Assembly (NCBI GenBank): GCA_029247265.1
Contig: JAQWLN010000216.1
Coordinates: 1-37,164, forward strand
Direction of reading: 5' to 3'
Length of the DNA: 37,164 bases
Source of the DNA: Fuerstiella sp.
GTDB lineage: Bacteria > Planctomycetota > Planctomycetia > Planctomycetales > Planctomycetaceae
In this document: positions 1-8,285 of the stretch, piece by piece
How positions within the stretch are numbered: position 1 is the first letter of the stretch
Layout of the letters: each line of letters opens with the position of its first letter
Program-made: the position numbers and the translations under genes
Notes under the pieces: generated by a model
The model's database searches: none
Seen by the model: only the letters and a program-made list of their open reading frames with translations
What the model was told of the DNA's origin: nothing

Positions 1-1
1 G

Positions 2-742
2 CACGCTCCGAAAGAACTACACGAGAAGTGGCGGCAGGCGTTTCCTGAGTTCGATACTAAGATCGGCAAGTACAGGGCCGGCACAGATGAACTGTGTCCC
101 GACGTAAAGAATCCCATCGCCGGCTTTGCCGCGATGATGGAGAACCTGGATAACGAAGTCGGGAATATCCTTACGCTGCTGAAGACGCTCGACATCGACG
201 ACCACACACTGGTCATGTTCAGCAGTGACAACGGAGCTCACAAGGAAGGCGGACACGATCCGGCGTTCTGGAATTCCACCGGTGGTCTCCGCGGACACAA
301 ACGCGACATGCACGAAGGCGGCATCCGCGCTCCCATGCTGGCTCGCTGGCCCGGTGTCATCGAACCCGGTCAGACCACCCATCACCTGAGCTCGTTTCAG
401 GACCTGCTGCCCACAATGGCAGCAATTGTCGGTCAGCCCGTCCCGGAGCAGAACGACGGTGTTTCGTTTCTGCCGACACTGCGGGGGGATGTGGACGGTC
501 AACAGCCGCACGACTACCTGTACTGGGAATTCTGCAAAGGAACCGATCAAAAAATATTTTCCCAGGCCGTGCGACAGGGAAACTGGAAAGCATATCGCCA
601 GAGCGGCAAACCAACGGAGGTCTTCAATCTGGAAGACGATCCCTACGAGAAAAAGAACCTGGCCGGGTCACTGCCGGAGCTGGTTTTGAATATGGAAGCC
701 ATCATGGCCGCAGCCCATACACCCCTGCCATCAAAAGAGTGA
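2..742 (+). CDS. Type I sulfatase, C-terminal part (5' end cut by window edge)
   Basis: This is the C-terminal ~246 residues of a type I sulfatase, open from the window edge with no start visible. The C-terminal part of the sulfatase fold is recognisable: an alternating stretch ending in FSSDNGAH (metal-binding Asp-Asn), then GHKRDMHEGGIRAPML, which in this family carries a conserved Lys and precedes the small C-terminal subdomain. DDPYEKKNLAGS near the end is the usual sulfatase C-terminal turn. The catalytic CxPSR region must lie upstream of the window, so activity cannot be judged. A 10-bp stem-loop lies 28 nt after the stop. Sulfatases of this type hydrolyse sulfate esters, usually on exported polysaccharides; the substrate cannot be read from this fragment. 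Confidence 0.9.
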   Translation, partial: HAPKELHEKWRQAFPEFDTKIGKYRAGTDELCPDVKNPIAGFAAMMENLDNEVGNILTLLKTLDIDDHTLVMFSSDNGAHKEGGHDPAFWNSTGGLRGHKRDMHEGGIRAPMLARWPGVIEPGQTTHHLSSFQDLLPTMAAIVGQPVPEQNDGVSFLPTLRGDVDGQQPHDYLYWEFCKGTDQKIFSQAVRQGNWKAYRQSGKPTEVFNLEDDPYEKKNLAGSLPELVLNMEAIMAAAHTPLPSKE

Positions 743-770
743 ATGTCCATAGCTGAGTCGCCGTCGAAAC

Positions 771-799
771 ACATCAAAGACGCCTGACCTCTTTGATGT
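771..799. terminator. 10-bp perfect stem-loop after sulfatase
   Basis: ACATCAAAGA and TCTTTGATGT form a perfect 10-bp stem around a 9-nt loop, 28 nt after the sulfatase stop and about 55 nt before the sigma factor start. There is no T-run on either side, so it is not a classical Rho-independent terminator. It could be a 3'-end hairpin or an operator for the following gene. Confidence 0.4.
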
Positions 800-854
800 T
801 CCCACTTAGGTTGGTACTAAAATCGGGGTAAGGTCACCAGGAGTTTCCTACCGG

Positions 855-1205
855 ATGAACGAAACGCACAACGTCACTCAGATCCTGCAGCAGGTCGAAC
901 ATGGAGATCCCTCGGCCGCTGAGACGTTGCTGCCACTCGTGTACGAAGAACTCCGCCGGGCGGCTTCCGAGAAGTTGGCGCAGGAACGCCCCGGGCAGAC
1001 GCTGCAAGCCACCGCTCTCGTGCACGAAGCCTGGCTGCGACTGGTGGACGTGGATTATATCCAGCACTGGTCCAGCCGGCGACATTTCTTCGGGGCCGCA
1101 GCAGAAGCAATGAGACGGATTCTGGTGGACAAGGCCCGCCGCAGGAATCCTCAGAAACACGGCGGTGACCTGCAGCGGATCACCATTCTACTTCCGGTCC
1201 GGTGA
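855..1205 (+). pseudogene. ECF sigma factor (TIGR02999-like), truncated after region 2
   Basis: Residues 1-107 match the planctomycete ECF sigma family TIGR02999: an N-terminal VTQILQQVEHGDPSAAE segment, LVYEELRRAA, then GQTLQATALVHEAWLRLV and [20 protein letters not shown], covering sigma region 2. After KHGGDLQR (about position 1180) the similarity stops. The frame runs ten more unrelated codons to a stop. Region 4, the -35-binding domain, is absent, whereas family members are about 180-190 residues. The DNA continues in another frame as SUMF1-domain sequence, so a deletion has joined two genes. The ATG at 855 has an AGGAG at 839-843 with a long, 11-nt spacing. These sigma factors commonly sit beside Ser/Thr kinase genes, which are missing here. 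The product is probably non-functional, or at most a stand-alone region 2. Confidence 0.75.
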
Positions 1206-1548
1206 AACAGTCACATCCGAGGAAGGCACCGGTTACCGCCTGCCAACCGAGGCGGAATGGGAGTCCGCCTGCCGGGCGGGGACGACCACGCAGTTCTGGA
1301 GTGGCGATAAGGACCAGGACCTGATGCAGGTTGGCTGGTTTGACGGTAACTCCAAGGGGCAGACTCATGCGGCGGGCGAGCTGGCAGCGAATCCGTTCGG
1401 ACTGTCGGACGTGCATGGCAACGTCCGGGAATGGGTACAGGACAGCTGGGATTCGGCGTTCTACGGCACATTCACGGAACATGCCGCAGTCGACCCGTCG
1501 CATCCATTTCCCGCTGGCTCTCAGCGGGTTTTCCGCGGCGGCTTCTGA
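1182..1548 (+). pseudogene. SUMF1/FGE-like domain fragment with premature stop
   Basis: This is the C-terminal part of a formylglycine-generating-enzyme-like (SUMF1) domain. It starts abruptly at [11 protein letters not shown], continues through [20 protein letters not shown] and [16 protein letters not shown], and ends at RVFRGGF followed by TGA (1546-1548). The same segment occurs downstream at about 2175-2667 with high protein identity, where the residue matching the TGA is Trp (GGYW). A TGG to TGA change is the simplest explanation. Beyond the stop the frame stays open and homologous (CRSSYRN, FGFRVVLGADAVKQAL) and runs straight into the next SUMF1 domain. The two domains were therefore once one tandem protein. 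The N-terminal half of this domain, and probably an upstream kinase domain, have been lost at the 1180 junction. No start codon of its own is convincing. Confidence 0.75.
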
Positions 1549-1629
1549 AATTTCTATCCGTCCTACTGCCGTTCGTCGTATCGCAACGCTTCCCTTCCGG
1601 CGTACCGCAACTTCAACTTCGGTTTCCGT

Positions 1630-2667
1630 GTGGTATTGGGTGCTGACGCAGTAAAGCAGGCATTAAAGCAACAGCAAACGCTCGCCCCCGTACCGAACCG
1701 CACGTGGCAGGGCTGGCCGGACGATGCCCCGCCGCCGGCCATCGCTCCGTTCGATGCAAAGCAGGCCAAGGCTCATCAGCAAGCGTGGGCGAAGTACCTC
1801 GACCTCCCCGTCGAGTATGAAAACGACATCGGCATGAAGTTCAGGCTCATGCCTCCGGGCGAGTTCATGATGGGCAGCACGCCGGAGCAGATTCAAACGG
1901 CGCTAACGAGGTCTCGCCCGAACTGGCAAGAACAGATACAGAGCGAAGGTCCGCAGCACAAAGTGATTCATACGCAACCGGTGTATGTCGGCGTCACCGA
2001 AGTGACGCAGACGCAGTACGAACAGGTGATGGGGATCAACCCGTCACACTTCTCGGCCACAGGCGAAGGGAAGGACGTGGTGGCAGGGCTGGAGACCGGC
2101 AACCATCCGGTAGAGATGGTCAGCTGGAACGACGCGGCCGAGTTCTGCGCAAAGCTGAGCCAGCGGGAGCAACTGAAACCATTCTACTCCCGGTCCGGTG
2201 AAACCGTCACACCCCTAGAAGGAACCGGTTACCGGTTGCCGACCGAGGCGGAATGGGAATCCGCCTGCCGGGCGGGGACGACGACACGGTTCTGGAGCGG
2301 CGATGAGGACCAGGACCTGAATCAGGTCGGCTGGTTTGGCGACAACTCTGGAGAGCGGACGCATGCGGTAGGCGAACTAATAGTGAATCCGTTCGGACTT
2401 TCGGACGTGCATGTCAACGTTGCGGAAATGGTACAGGACAGCTGGGATCCGGGGTTCTACGGCACATTGGCGGAACATGCCGCAGTCGCCCCGTCCAACC
2501 CATTTGCCGCCGGCTCTCAGCGGGTGCTCCGCGGCGGCTATTGGTTCTACGCTCCGTCCACCTGCCGTTCGTCGTTTCGCCACTCCTTCCATCCGGGGTC
2601 CCGTCGCAACTTTTTCGGTTTTCGTGTCGTGTTGGTTGCTGACGCGGTAAAACAGGCCTTGAAGTAA
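1630..2667 (+). CDS. SUMF1/FGE-like domain protein (remnant of a larger tandem protein)
   Basis: A complete SUMF1 domain occupies about residues 60-345: [59 protein letters not shown], then RVLRGGYW and FGFRVVL. The stretch before it (FRVVLGADAVKQAL, then a Pro/Ala linker) is the tail of the preceding SUMF1 domain and a linker, so the GTG at 1630 is not a natural gene start; ATG 1834 is another in-frame possibility. The usual HGNVWEWV loop reads HVNVAEMV here, a sign of decay. Of the two active-site cysteines in true FGE (RGGSxxCxxSxC), the first is Tyr and only the second is present, so sulfatase maturation is unlikely. Related domains in planctomycetes sit at the C-terminus of Ser/Thr kinases. 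Probably a decaying gene. Confidence 0.65.
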   Translation: MVLGADAVKQALKQQQTLAPVPNRTWQGWPDDAPPPAIAPFDAKQAKAHQQAWAKYLDLPVEYENDIGMKFRLMPPGEFMMGSTPEQIQTALTRSRPNWQEQIQSEGPQHKVIHTQPVYVGVTEVTQTQYEQVMGINPSHFSATGEGKDVVAGLETGNHPVEMVSWNDAAEFCAKLSQREQLKPFYSRSGETVTPLEGTGYRLPTEAEWESACRAGTTTRFWSGDEDQDLNQVGWFGDNSGERTHAVGELIVNPFGLSDVHVNVAEMVQDSWDPGFYGTLAEHAAVAPSNPFAAGSQRVLRGGYWFYAPSTCRSSFRHSFHPGSRRNFFGFRVVLVADAVKQALK

Positions 2668-2680
2668 CAGCCGAGCAGGA

Positions 2681-2698
2681 TGCGTGCTTGCACGCACC
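2681..2698. repeat. GTGCGTGC-type palindromic repeat, copy 1
   Basis: TGCGTGCTTGCACGCACC is an almost perfect palindrome, 14 nt after the SUMF1 gene stop. It is nearly the reverse complement of copy 2 at 2950-2967. Confidence 0.5.
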
Positions 2699-2949
2699 AC
2701 ACTAGAAGAGGCGGTGTCGCGGCAAGAACACACTCGGTGTTCGGAAAAGGCAGAAAGGACGACTTATTCGTATTTCTGAAATTCGTCGCCCAACCGGATT
2801 CGTACAACCAACCTCGGCTGTATGTCACAACAGTGAAGAAATATGCCTCGCCAGAAAGTCGCCAACGTCGCTACTTGCTCATGCAGATACCGTAGTTGAC
2901 ATGCCCGTCGGTACCAGGTTTCAGCAGGGTTTGATGTTCCTGAAGCGAT

Positions 2950-2967
2950 GGTGCGTGCAAGCACGCA
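2950..2967. repeat. GTGCGTGC-type palindromic repeat, copy 2
   Basis: GGTGCGTGCAAGCACGCA is the inverted counterpart of copy 1, about 50 nt upstream of the sulfatase start at 3021. GTGCGTGC and GCACGCAC form 8-bp arms around two bases. Confidence 0.5.
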
Positions 2968-3020
2968 CTCTACTCCGCTAAACTGTTTGATTCCTTAATG
3001 CTTCTAAAGAGGACTCCTTG

Positions 3021-4796
3021 ATGCACCCATTCTGCTCAATCTTATTTTCGTCCGTCATGCTGTGCGGCAGCATCTGCGCAGCCGACAAGCCGAACATCAT
3101 TGTGATCTATACGGACGATCACGGATATTCCGACATGGGATGCCAGGGAATTCAGAAGGATCTGAAGACACCGAATATCGATGCACTTGCCGCCGGAGGT
3201 GTGCGGATGACGTCCGGCTATGTGACCGCTCCGCAGTGTGTACCATCACGAGCCGGATTACTGAGCGGTCGCAGCCAGAATCGTTTCGGAGTGGAAAGCA
3301 ATGGAGAATCTCTTGACGGCTTCAACGCTCAACAGACGATCGCTGAGCGCTTGAAAACCGCCGGATATGCAACGGGCATGACGGGCAAGTGGCACCTCGG
3401 CCCGGCACCCGACATCGTCAGGCACGGCTTCGACGACGTCTATTATAAGAATGCCAACCGCCCGGGGTGGGCAAACTTTAATTTTGATGGCAGCGATCGC
3501 GCACCGGGCAAGGAAAATTCAAAGCTCTACCATCTGGATGCCAACAGCGCTGCAGCATGTGCGTTCATCAAACGACACCACGATGAGCCATTTTTCTTTT
3601 ACTGTGCCTATCGAGCCCCCCACGTTCCCCTGGATGCACCGCCGAAATATCTGAATCGTTTTCCCGGTGAAATGCCGGAACGACGTCGCCAGGCGCTGGC
3701 CATGATTTCAGCTATGGACGATGGCGTCGGCGACATCCTAAACACTCTGCGCAAATACCACATCGAAGAAAACACGATGATCTTCTTCATCGGTGACAAC
3801 GGGGCTCCCCTGAAAATTCACAAAATCGATGCTCCCGGCGGAGGCCCTGGCTGGGACGGTTCACTAAACGAACCGCTGAACGGCGAGAAAGGCATGCTGT
3901 CCGAAGGCGGCATGCGAGTGCCCTTCGTTGTCTATTGGAAAAACAAAATCGCAGCACAGGTCTACAATCACCCGGTGATTTCGCTGGACGTAGCAGCCAC
4001 AGCTGTGTCGCTTGCCGGTCTGCCGTCCGATCCGCAGCTGGACGGGGTCAATCTTGTCCCCTATCTAACCGGCGAAAACAAAAACGCGCCACACGAAGCG
4101 CTGTACTGGCGGTGGGTTGCCCAGGCCGCCACCCGAGCTGGTCAATGGAAGTATCTGCGAGGAGGCGCCCGCGAATATCTGTATGACCTCAGCAACGATC
4201 ACGAAGAAAAACACAATCTGATCAAAGAACACCCTCAGGTTGCCGCGCGACTGAGAACAAAACTGAATGCCTGGGCCGCTGAACTTCAGCCGCCCGGTTT
4301 GGCAACACGAAAGATGTCCGACGTATGGGACAAGTACTTTGACCATTACCTGGATGGAGAACTGAGTCCTGTACCGACCACACGGACTGCCCCCAAAGTG
4401 CAGGGCTGGCTGACTCGGGACGGCAGCTCTGTCGTCAAAGACGGCGTGCTTCAGATACGACCGAATCGCAACAGTCAGGAACAAATATTGATTGCGATGG
4501 CCGCACTTGACTTACCCGCACAGCTGACGGCGGTTGTCCGCCTGCGGGCACTGAAGCCAGGCCGCGGCGGAATCTCGTGGCGCGAATCCGGGCAGAAGGG
4601 ATTCGAGGCTGCAAATGTCGCAGGGTTCGACTGCACAGATTCAGCGAAGATACAGGAACACCGCGTCAACATCGTCGCGAAGAAAAAAATTATTCACGTG
4701 CGTCTGCTGGTACCTGTCGCAGGCGCAGACGTTGAGTCGATCGAATTCCGGGACAGTAAAGGAAAAACACTCAGGCAATGGCAGTTCGCAAAATGA
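3021..4796 (+). CDS. Secreted type I sulfatase with C-terminal accessory region
   Basis: A 591-residue sulfatase. The ATG at 3021 is preferred over the TTG at 3018: it has AAGAGGA at 3007-3013 with 7-nt spacing and begins a signal peptide ([17 protein letters not shown]). Visible motifs are the metal-binding Asp pair in YTDDHG (residues 32-33), [12 protein letters not shown] with the formylglycine Cys at 73, [14 protein letters not shown] and [12 protein letters not shown]. Oxidation of Cys73 by an FGE encoded elsewhere would be needed. The sulfatase domain ends near residue 445. The last ~140 residues form an extra region, probably a beta-sandwich, beginning near GWLTRDGSS and ending LRQWQFAK; a similar region ends the next protein. 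The 3' end overlaps the next gene, which implies co-transcription. Likely role: desulfation of a sulfated polysaccharide in the periplasm or outside. Substrate not inferable. Confidence 0.93.
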   Translation: MHPFCSILFSSVMLCGSICAADKPNIIVIYTDDHGYSDMGCQGIQKDLKTPNIDALAAGGVRMTSGYVTAPQCVPSRAGLLSGRSQNRFGVESNGESLDGFNAQQTIAERLKTAGYATGMTGKWHLGPAPDIVRHGFDDVYYKNANRPGWANFNFDGSDRAPGKENSKLYHLDANSAAACAFIKRHHDEPFFFYCAYRAPHVPLDAPPKYLNRFPGEMPERRRQALAMISAMDDGVGDILNTLRKYHIEENTMIFFIGDNGAPLKIHKIDAPGGGPGWDGSLNEPLNGEKGMLSEGGMRVPFVVYWKNKIAAQVYNHPVISLDVAATAVSLAGLPSDPQLDGVNLVPYLTGENKNAPHEALYWRWVAQAATRAGQWKYLRGGAREYLYDLSNDHEEKHNLIKEHPQVAARLRTKLNAWAAELQPPGLATRKMSDVWDKYFDHYLDGELSPVPTTRTAPKVQGWLTRDGSSVVKDGVLQIRPNRNSQEQILIAMAALDLPAQLTAVVRLRALKPGRGGISWRESGQKGFEAANVAGFDCTDSAKIQEHRVNIVAKKKIIHVRLLVPVAGADVESIEFRDSKGKTLRQWQFAK

Positions 4797-6727
4797 CACT
4801 TCGATTCACGATGACACTGTTCGTGCTGGGATTGTATTCCGCAGTGCAGGCTGCAGACCGTCCCAATGTCGTCTTCATTCTGGCCGATGACCTGGGTTGG
4901 AGCGACACGACGTTGTATGGCACCACACAGCTGTATCAGACTCCAAACATCGAACGGCTGGCCAGCCGTGGCATGACATTTTCGCGGGCCTATGCAGCCA
5001 GCCCGCTGTGTTCGCCAACACGGTCGAGCATTCTGACGGGGCTGAGTCCTGCCAGGACGGGCATTACCACGCCAAACTGCCATCTGCCGCAGGTTGTGCT
5101 TCAGGCGACTCCGGGCGTTAAAGGGCCCGCGAATGTCAAAGCCGCTCCGGTGAACTCAGTGTCGCGGTTAGACACCAAGTACTACACGCTGGCCAAAGCA
5201 CTCAGGGGTGCCGGCTACGCAACGGGACATTTTGGCAAGTGGCATCTGGGGCACGAACCGTATTCGCCGCTGGAACATGGGTTTGACGTTGATGTCCCGC
5301 ACTGGCCCGGACCAGGCCCAGCCGGAAGCTATGTCGCGCCCTGGAAATTTCCCGACTTCGACCCCGACACCCCAAGCGAACACATCGAAGACCGCATGGC
5401 GAAGGAAGCGGTTTCATTTATCGAATCACACAAAGACAGACCGTTCTTCCTGAACTACTGGATGTTCAGTGTCCACGCTCCATTTGATGGCAAACAAGCA
5501 CTGATCGAAAGATACCGAAAGAAAGCAGACCCGAAAGCGGCACAGCGCAGTCCAACCTATGCCGCGATGATTGAAAGCATGGACGACGCCGTCGGCACGC
5601 TGCTGGACACACTCGACCGGCTGGGCATCGCTCAGAACACGATCATCGTCTTTGCGTCCGACAACGGCGGAAATATGTATAACGAAGTGGACGGCACAAC
5701 GCCCACCAGTAATCTTCCGCTGCGCGGCGGCAAGGCGACCATGTACGAAGGCGGAGTTCGCGGACCGTGTTCGATTGTCTGGCCAGCGACCGTCGCCGGC
5801 AACAGTCGCTGCGACGAAGTCATCCAGAGCTGCGACTTCTACCCAACGCTGCTGGAGATACTGAAGATCGCACCACAACCCGGGCAGCGATTTGACGGCA
5901 TCAGCATCGTACCGGCATTGAAGAATGAACCGCTGAAACGCGACGCAATATTCACATACTTCCCGCATGCCCCTCGAGTCCCTGACTGGTTACCACCTGT
6001 GGTCAGCGTCCATCACGGTGACTGGAAGCTGATCCGCATCTTCCACGGTGGTGACGATGGTGCCCATCGATGGAAACTCTACAACCTCCGCAATGACATC
6101 GGCGAGCAGAATGACCTGTCCGGAACGCAGCCGGAACGAGTGAAAGAACTCGATGCTCTGATCCAGCAGTTTCTCATCGAAACCAATGCGGTTGTACCGG
6201 TTCCGAATCCTGACTTCGACCCGTCAAAGTATCGTCCGGAAGATGAAGGAAAGTCTCGACGGGATAATTCGAAAAAACGAAAATCACCAGGTGCACCGCC
6301 AGTCGCGGGATGGCGGCCGGAAAATGACTGCCGCCTGTCGATTAAGGACCGTGCGTTAGTGATCGACAGCAACGGCAGGGACCCTCACCTGAGCTTTCGC
6401 CTTCCGAAACCATTGCCTACCGGCAAACTGACGATGCATGTCACACTGTCGTCCACAGCGTCCGGGCAGGGTCAGGTTTTCTGGCAGGAACAGGGTATCA
6501 ATCCTGCATTCTTCCGAGACCGCAGCACGGGATTCGACATCAAACATGACGGCGCGTCACATGACTACGCTATCACACTTGCTCCGCAGCATCAGGTGCT
6601 GTCCATTCGTCTGGACCCGGCCCAGGGCCGCGGTAAGATTCGCGTGACAGCCATGAAACTGACGGACGACAAAGGCACGACGCGGCATTCCTGGAGTTTC
6701 CGGCCAACAACGGCAAGACGCCCGTGA
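4778..6727 (+). CDS. Secreted type I sulfatase with C-terminal accessory region
   Basis: A 649-residue sulfatase read from ATG 4778, overlapping the previous gene by 19 nt. An in-frame ATG at 4793 forms an ATGA start/stop overlap and may be the true start; neither has a good ribosome site, so translation is probably coupled. The signal peptide is [20 protein letters not shown]. Motifs (numbering from 4778): LADDLGWSD with Asp37/38, [20 protein letters not shown] with catalytic Cys78, [17 protein letters not shown] and [15 protein letters not shown]. After the sulfatase core there is a Lys/Arg-rich linker around [17 protein letters not shown]. The final ~120 residues start near [12 protein letters not shown] and contain FWQEQG, comparable to SWRESG in the preceding sulfatase, so the two share a C-terminal accessory module. 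The stop is 24 nt from the end of a convergent sulfatase gene. Role: sulfate-ester hydrolysis outside the cytoplasm; substrate unknown. Confidence 0.93.
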   Translation: MAVRKMTLRFTMTLFVLGLYSAVQAADRPNVVFILADDLGWSDTTLYGTTQLYQTPNIERLASRGMTFSRAYAASPLCSPTRSSILTGLSPARTGITTPNCHLPQVVLQATPGVKGPANVKAAPVNSVSRLDTKYYTLAKALRGAGYATGHFGKWHLGHEPYSPLEHGFDVDVPHWPGPGPAGSYVAPWKFPDFDPDTPSEHIEDRMAKEAVSFIESHKDRPFFLNYWMFSVHAPFDGKQALIERYRKKADPKAAQRSPTYAAMIESMDDAVGTLLDTLDRLGIAQNTIIVFASDNGGNMYNEVDGTTPTSNLPLRGGKATMYEGGVRGPCSIVWPATVAGNSRCDEVIQSCDFYPTLLEILKIAPQPGQRFDGISIVPALKNEPLKRDAIFTYFPHAPRVPDWLPPVVSVHHGDWKLIRIFHGGDDGAHRWKLYNLRNDIGEQNDLSGTQPERVKELDALIQQFLIETNAVVPVPNPDFDPSKYRPEDEGKSRRDNSKKRKSPGAPPVAGWRPENDCRLSIKDRALVIDSNGRDPHLSFRLPKPLPTGKLTMHVTLSSTASGQGQVFWQEQGINPAFFRDRSTGFDIKHDGASHDYAITLAPQHQVLSIRLDPAQGRGKIRVTAMKLTDDKGTTRHSWSFRPTTARRP

Positions 6728-6729
6728 CC

Positions 6730-6751
6730 AAAAATTCTTCGCCGGCGAAGA
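6730..6751 (-). terminator. Short hairpin plus T-run between convergent sulfatase genes
   Basis: CTTCGCCGGCGAAG (6737-6750) is a perfect palindrome that can fold into a 5-6 bp stem with a CCGG loop. On the minus strand it is followed by AATTTTT, giving a small Rho-independent terminator directly after the minus-strand sulfatase. It may also slow transcription from the + strand gene. Confidence 0.5.
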
Positions 6752-8122
6752 TCACCGTTTGTTCAACTGATTGTCGGCTGGTTCAATCGACGCCTCGTGC
6801 CGCATTTTGACCTCGCGAATCGCAGCAATGATCTCCGGATGGTCTTTCGCGACATCGTACTCTTCACTGGGGTCGTGACCCAGATGATACAGCAGCGGCG
6901 GGTCATGAATTTCGGCCTGTCTTTGACCGGTGTATGACGTCTTCGTCTTGAAGTGCGCTTTGTACATGCCGGATCGGACGGCGTAGCACTCTTCACCGTG
7001 GTAGTAAAACATCTCATTCCGTGGACCGTCTTCGTCATCGAACAGCACCGGTGACAGGTCGTATCCGTCAAGAACGCGGTCATCAGGCTTGACAGCGCCG
7101 GTGACAGCGGCGATGGTTGGCAACAGGTCCAGCGTGCTGCCCTGATCCATCACGACGCCCGGTTCAATTTTTCCGGGCCACCAGAAAATCGTGGGCTCCC
7201 GCATGCCACCTTCCCAGGTGGATCCTTTTCCGTCACGCAGCAGCCCGGCAGATCCTCCCTCTTGATGGAAGGAATTCCACGGGCCATTGTCCGATGTAAA
7301 AACGACCAACGTGTTCTCTGCGATGCCCTGTTCTGCCAGCGCAGTGAGAACCTGTCCAACGGACCAGTCGATTTCTTCAATCACATCACCGTACAGTCCT
7401 CGACGACTGACATCGGTAAAGTCTTCAGACACAAACAACGGCACGTGCGGCAGGTTATGAGCCAGGTAAATAAAGAATGGCTTTTCGCTCGGCTGCTTAA
7501 TCAGCTTCACGGCTTCTTCAGTGAATCGTTTCGTAATCGTGTGCTGATTCGCCGGACGTTCCACAATGTCTGTCCCACGCATCAGAGGCACATTAAAGTA
7601 ATCAATCTTGGGGTCGTTAAACCTTGCTCTGCCTTTGGGAGCCTCCTTAACGGCGTCCATATCGTTGGAATAAGGAATGCCGAAGTAGCTGTCGTAACCA
7701 TGACTGGTGGGCAGGAACTGTGGCAGGTGACCGAGATGCCATTTGCCGATCGCATGAGTGGCATAGCCGTGCTGGTGCAGCATACTTCCAATGGTGGTTT
7801 CGCTGGCAGGCAAACCACCTTTGGAATCCGGGAACAGAACTCGCCGAGTGCTGGAGCACATGCCATTGCGGATCGGGTAGCGTCCGGTCTGCAGTGCAGC
7901 TCGACTGGGAGTACACACGCAGGCAGCCACGTAAAATTCCGTCCACCTCTGTCCTTCGGTGGCCATGCGGTCGAGATTTGGCGTCGCGATCGAAGGATGT
8001 CCGAAACAGCCAAGATCTCCATAACCAAGATCATCGCAGAAAATGACCACGACGTTCGGTGATTTGGCGTCGACTGCAGTGCAGCAGAGCAGTAACAGCA
8101 GAGCCAGACAATATCGCAGCAT
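6752..8122 (-). CDS. Secreted type I sulfatase (arylsulfatase A-like)
   Basis: A 456-residue sulfatase. The frame is open to an ATG at 8167, but the ATG at 8122 is preferred: it starts a textbook signal peptide (MLRYCLALLLLLCCTAVDA) and has AAGG 8 nt upstream. Motifs: IFCDDLGYGDLGCFG with the metal Asp pair at 30-31, AACVCTPSRAALQTGRYP with the formylglycine Cys at 70, AIGKWHLGHLP, FTSDNGPW and GKGSTWEGGMREPT. The length and the SHGYDSYFGIPYSNDMD segment resemble arylsulfatase A/galactosamine-sulfatase-like members. There is no C-terminal extension, unlike the two + strand sulfatases. It shares the minus strand with the sulfatase at 8286-9698, 163 nt upstream, so the two may be co-transcribed. 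Substrate unknown. Confidence 0.93.
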   Translation of the reverse strand: MLRYCLALLLLLCCTAVDAKSPNVVVIFCDDLGYGDLGCFGHPSIATPNLDRMATEGQRWTEFYVAACVCTPSRAALQTGRYPIRNGMCSSTRRVLFPDSKGGLPASETTIGSMLHQHGYATHAIGKWHLGHLPQFLPTSHGYDSYFGIPYSNDMDAVKEAPKGRARFNDPKIDYFNVPLMRGTDIVERPANQHTITKRFTEEAVKLIKQPSEKPFFIYLAHNLPHVPLFVSEDFTDVSRRGLYGDVIEEIDWSVGQVLTALAEQGIAENTLVVFTSDNGPWNSFHQEGGSAGLLRDGKGSTWEGGMREPTIFWWPGKIEPGVVMDQGSTLDLLPTIAAVTGAVKPDDRVLDGYDLSPVLFDDEDGPRNEMFYYHGEECYAVRSGMYKAHFKTKTSYTGQRQAEIHDPPLLYHLGHDPSEEYDVAKDHPEIIAAIREVKMRHEASIEPADNQLNKR

Positions 8123-8285
8123 CAGATTAACCTTATTAACAAACGCGCAGCCGGACCGTTTCATCAACCGTAAATCATGGCGATATGCATGCAGACTGCA
8201 AGGCTATGAACAATCGGCGAATATCGCCCTGAACATTGAGCGAATGCAGGACGTGTATTGCGCATGGAGCATTCGCGAATCAGGG

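Larger units (their letters stand above)
2668..3020. other. Intergenic region with inverted GTGCGTGC palindromes
   Basis: This 353-nt stretch has no convincing gene; short open frames on both strands lack family resemblance and ribosome sites. It holds two copies of a GTGCGTGC/GCACGCAC palindrome in opposite orientation, at 2681-2698 and 2950-2967, enclosing about 250 nt. The promoter of the sulfatase at 3021 must lie here, but no clear -35/-10 pair was recognised. Confidence 0.5.

Noticed and set aside
7262..8062. 266-codon open frame on + opposite a sulfatase
   Set aside because: It mirrors the minus-strand sulfatase, whose catalytic motifs are all present; the + translation resembles no family.
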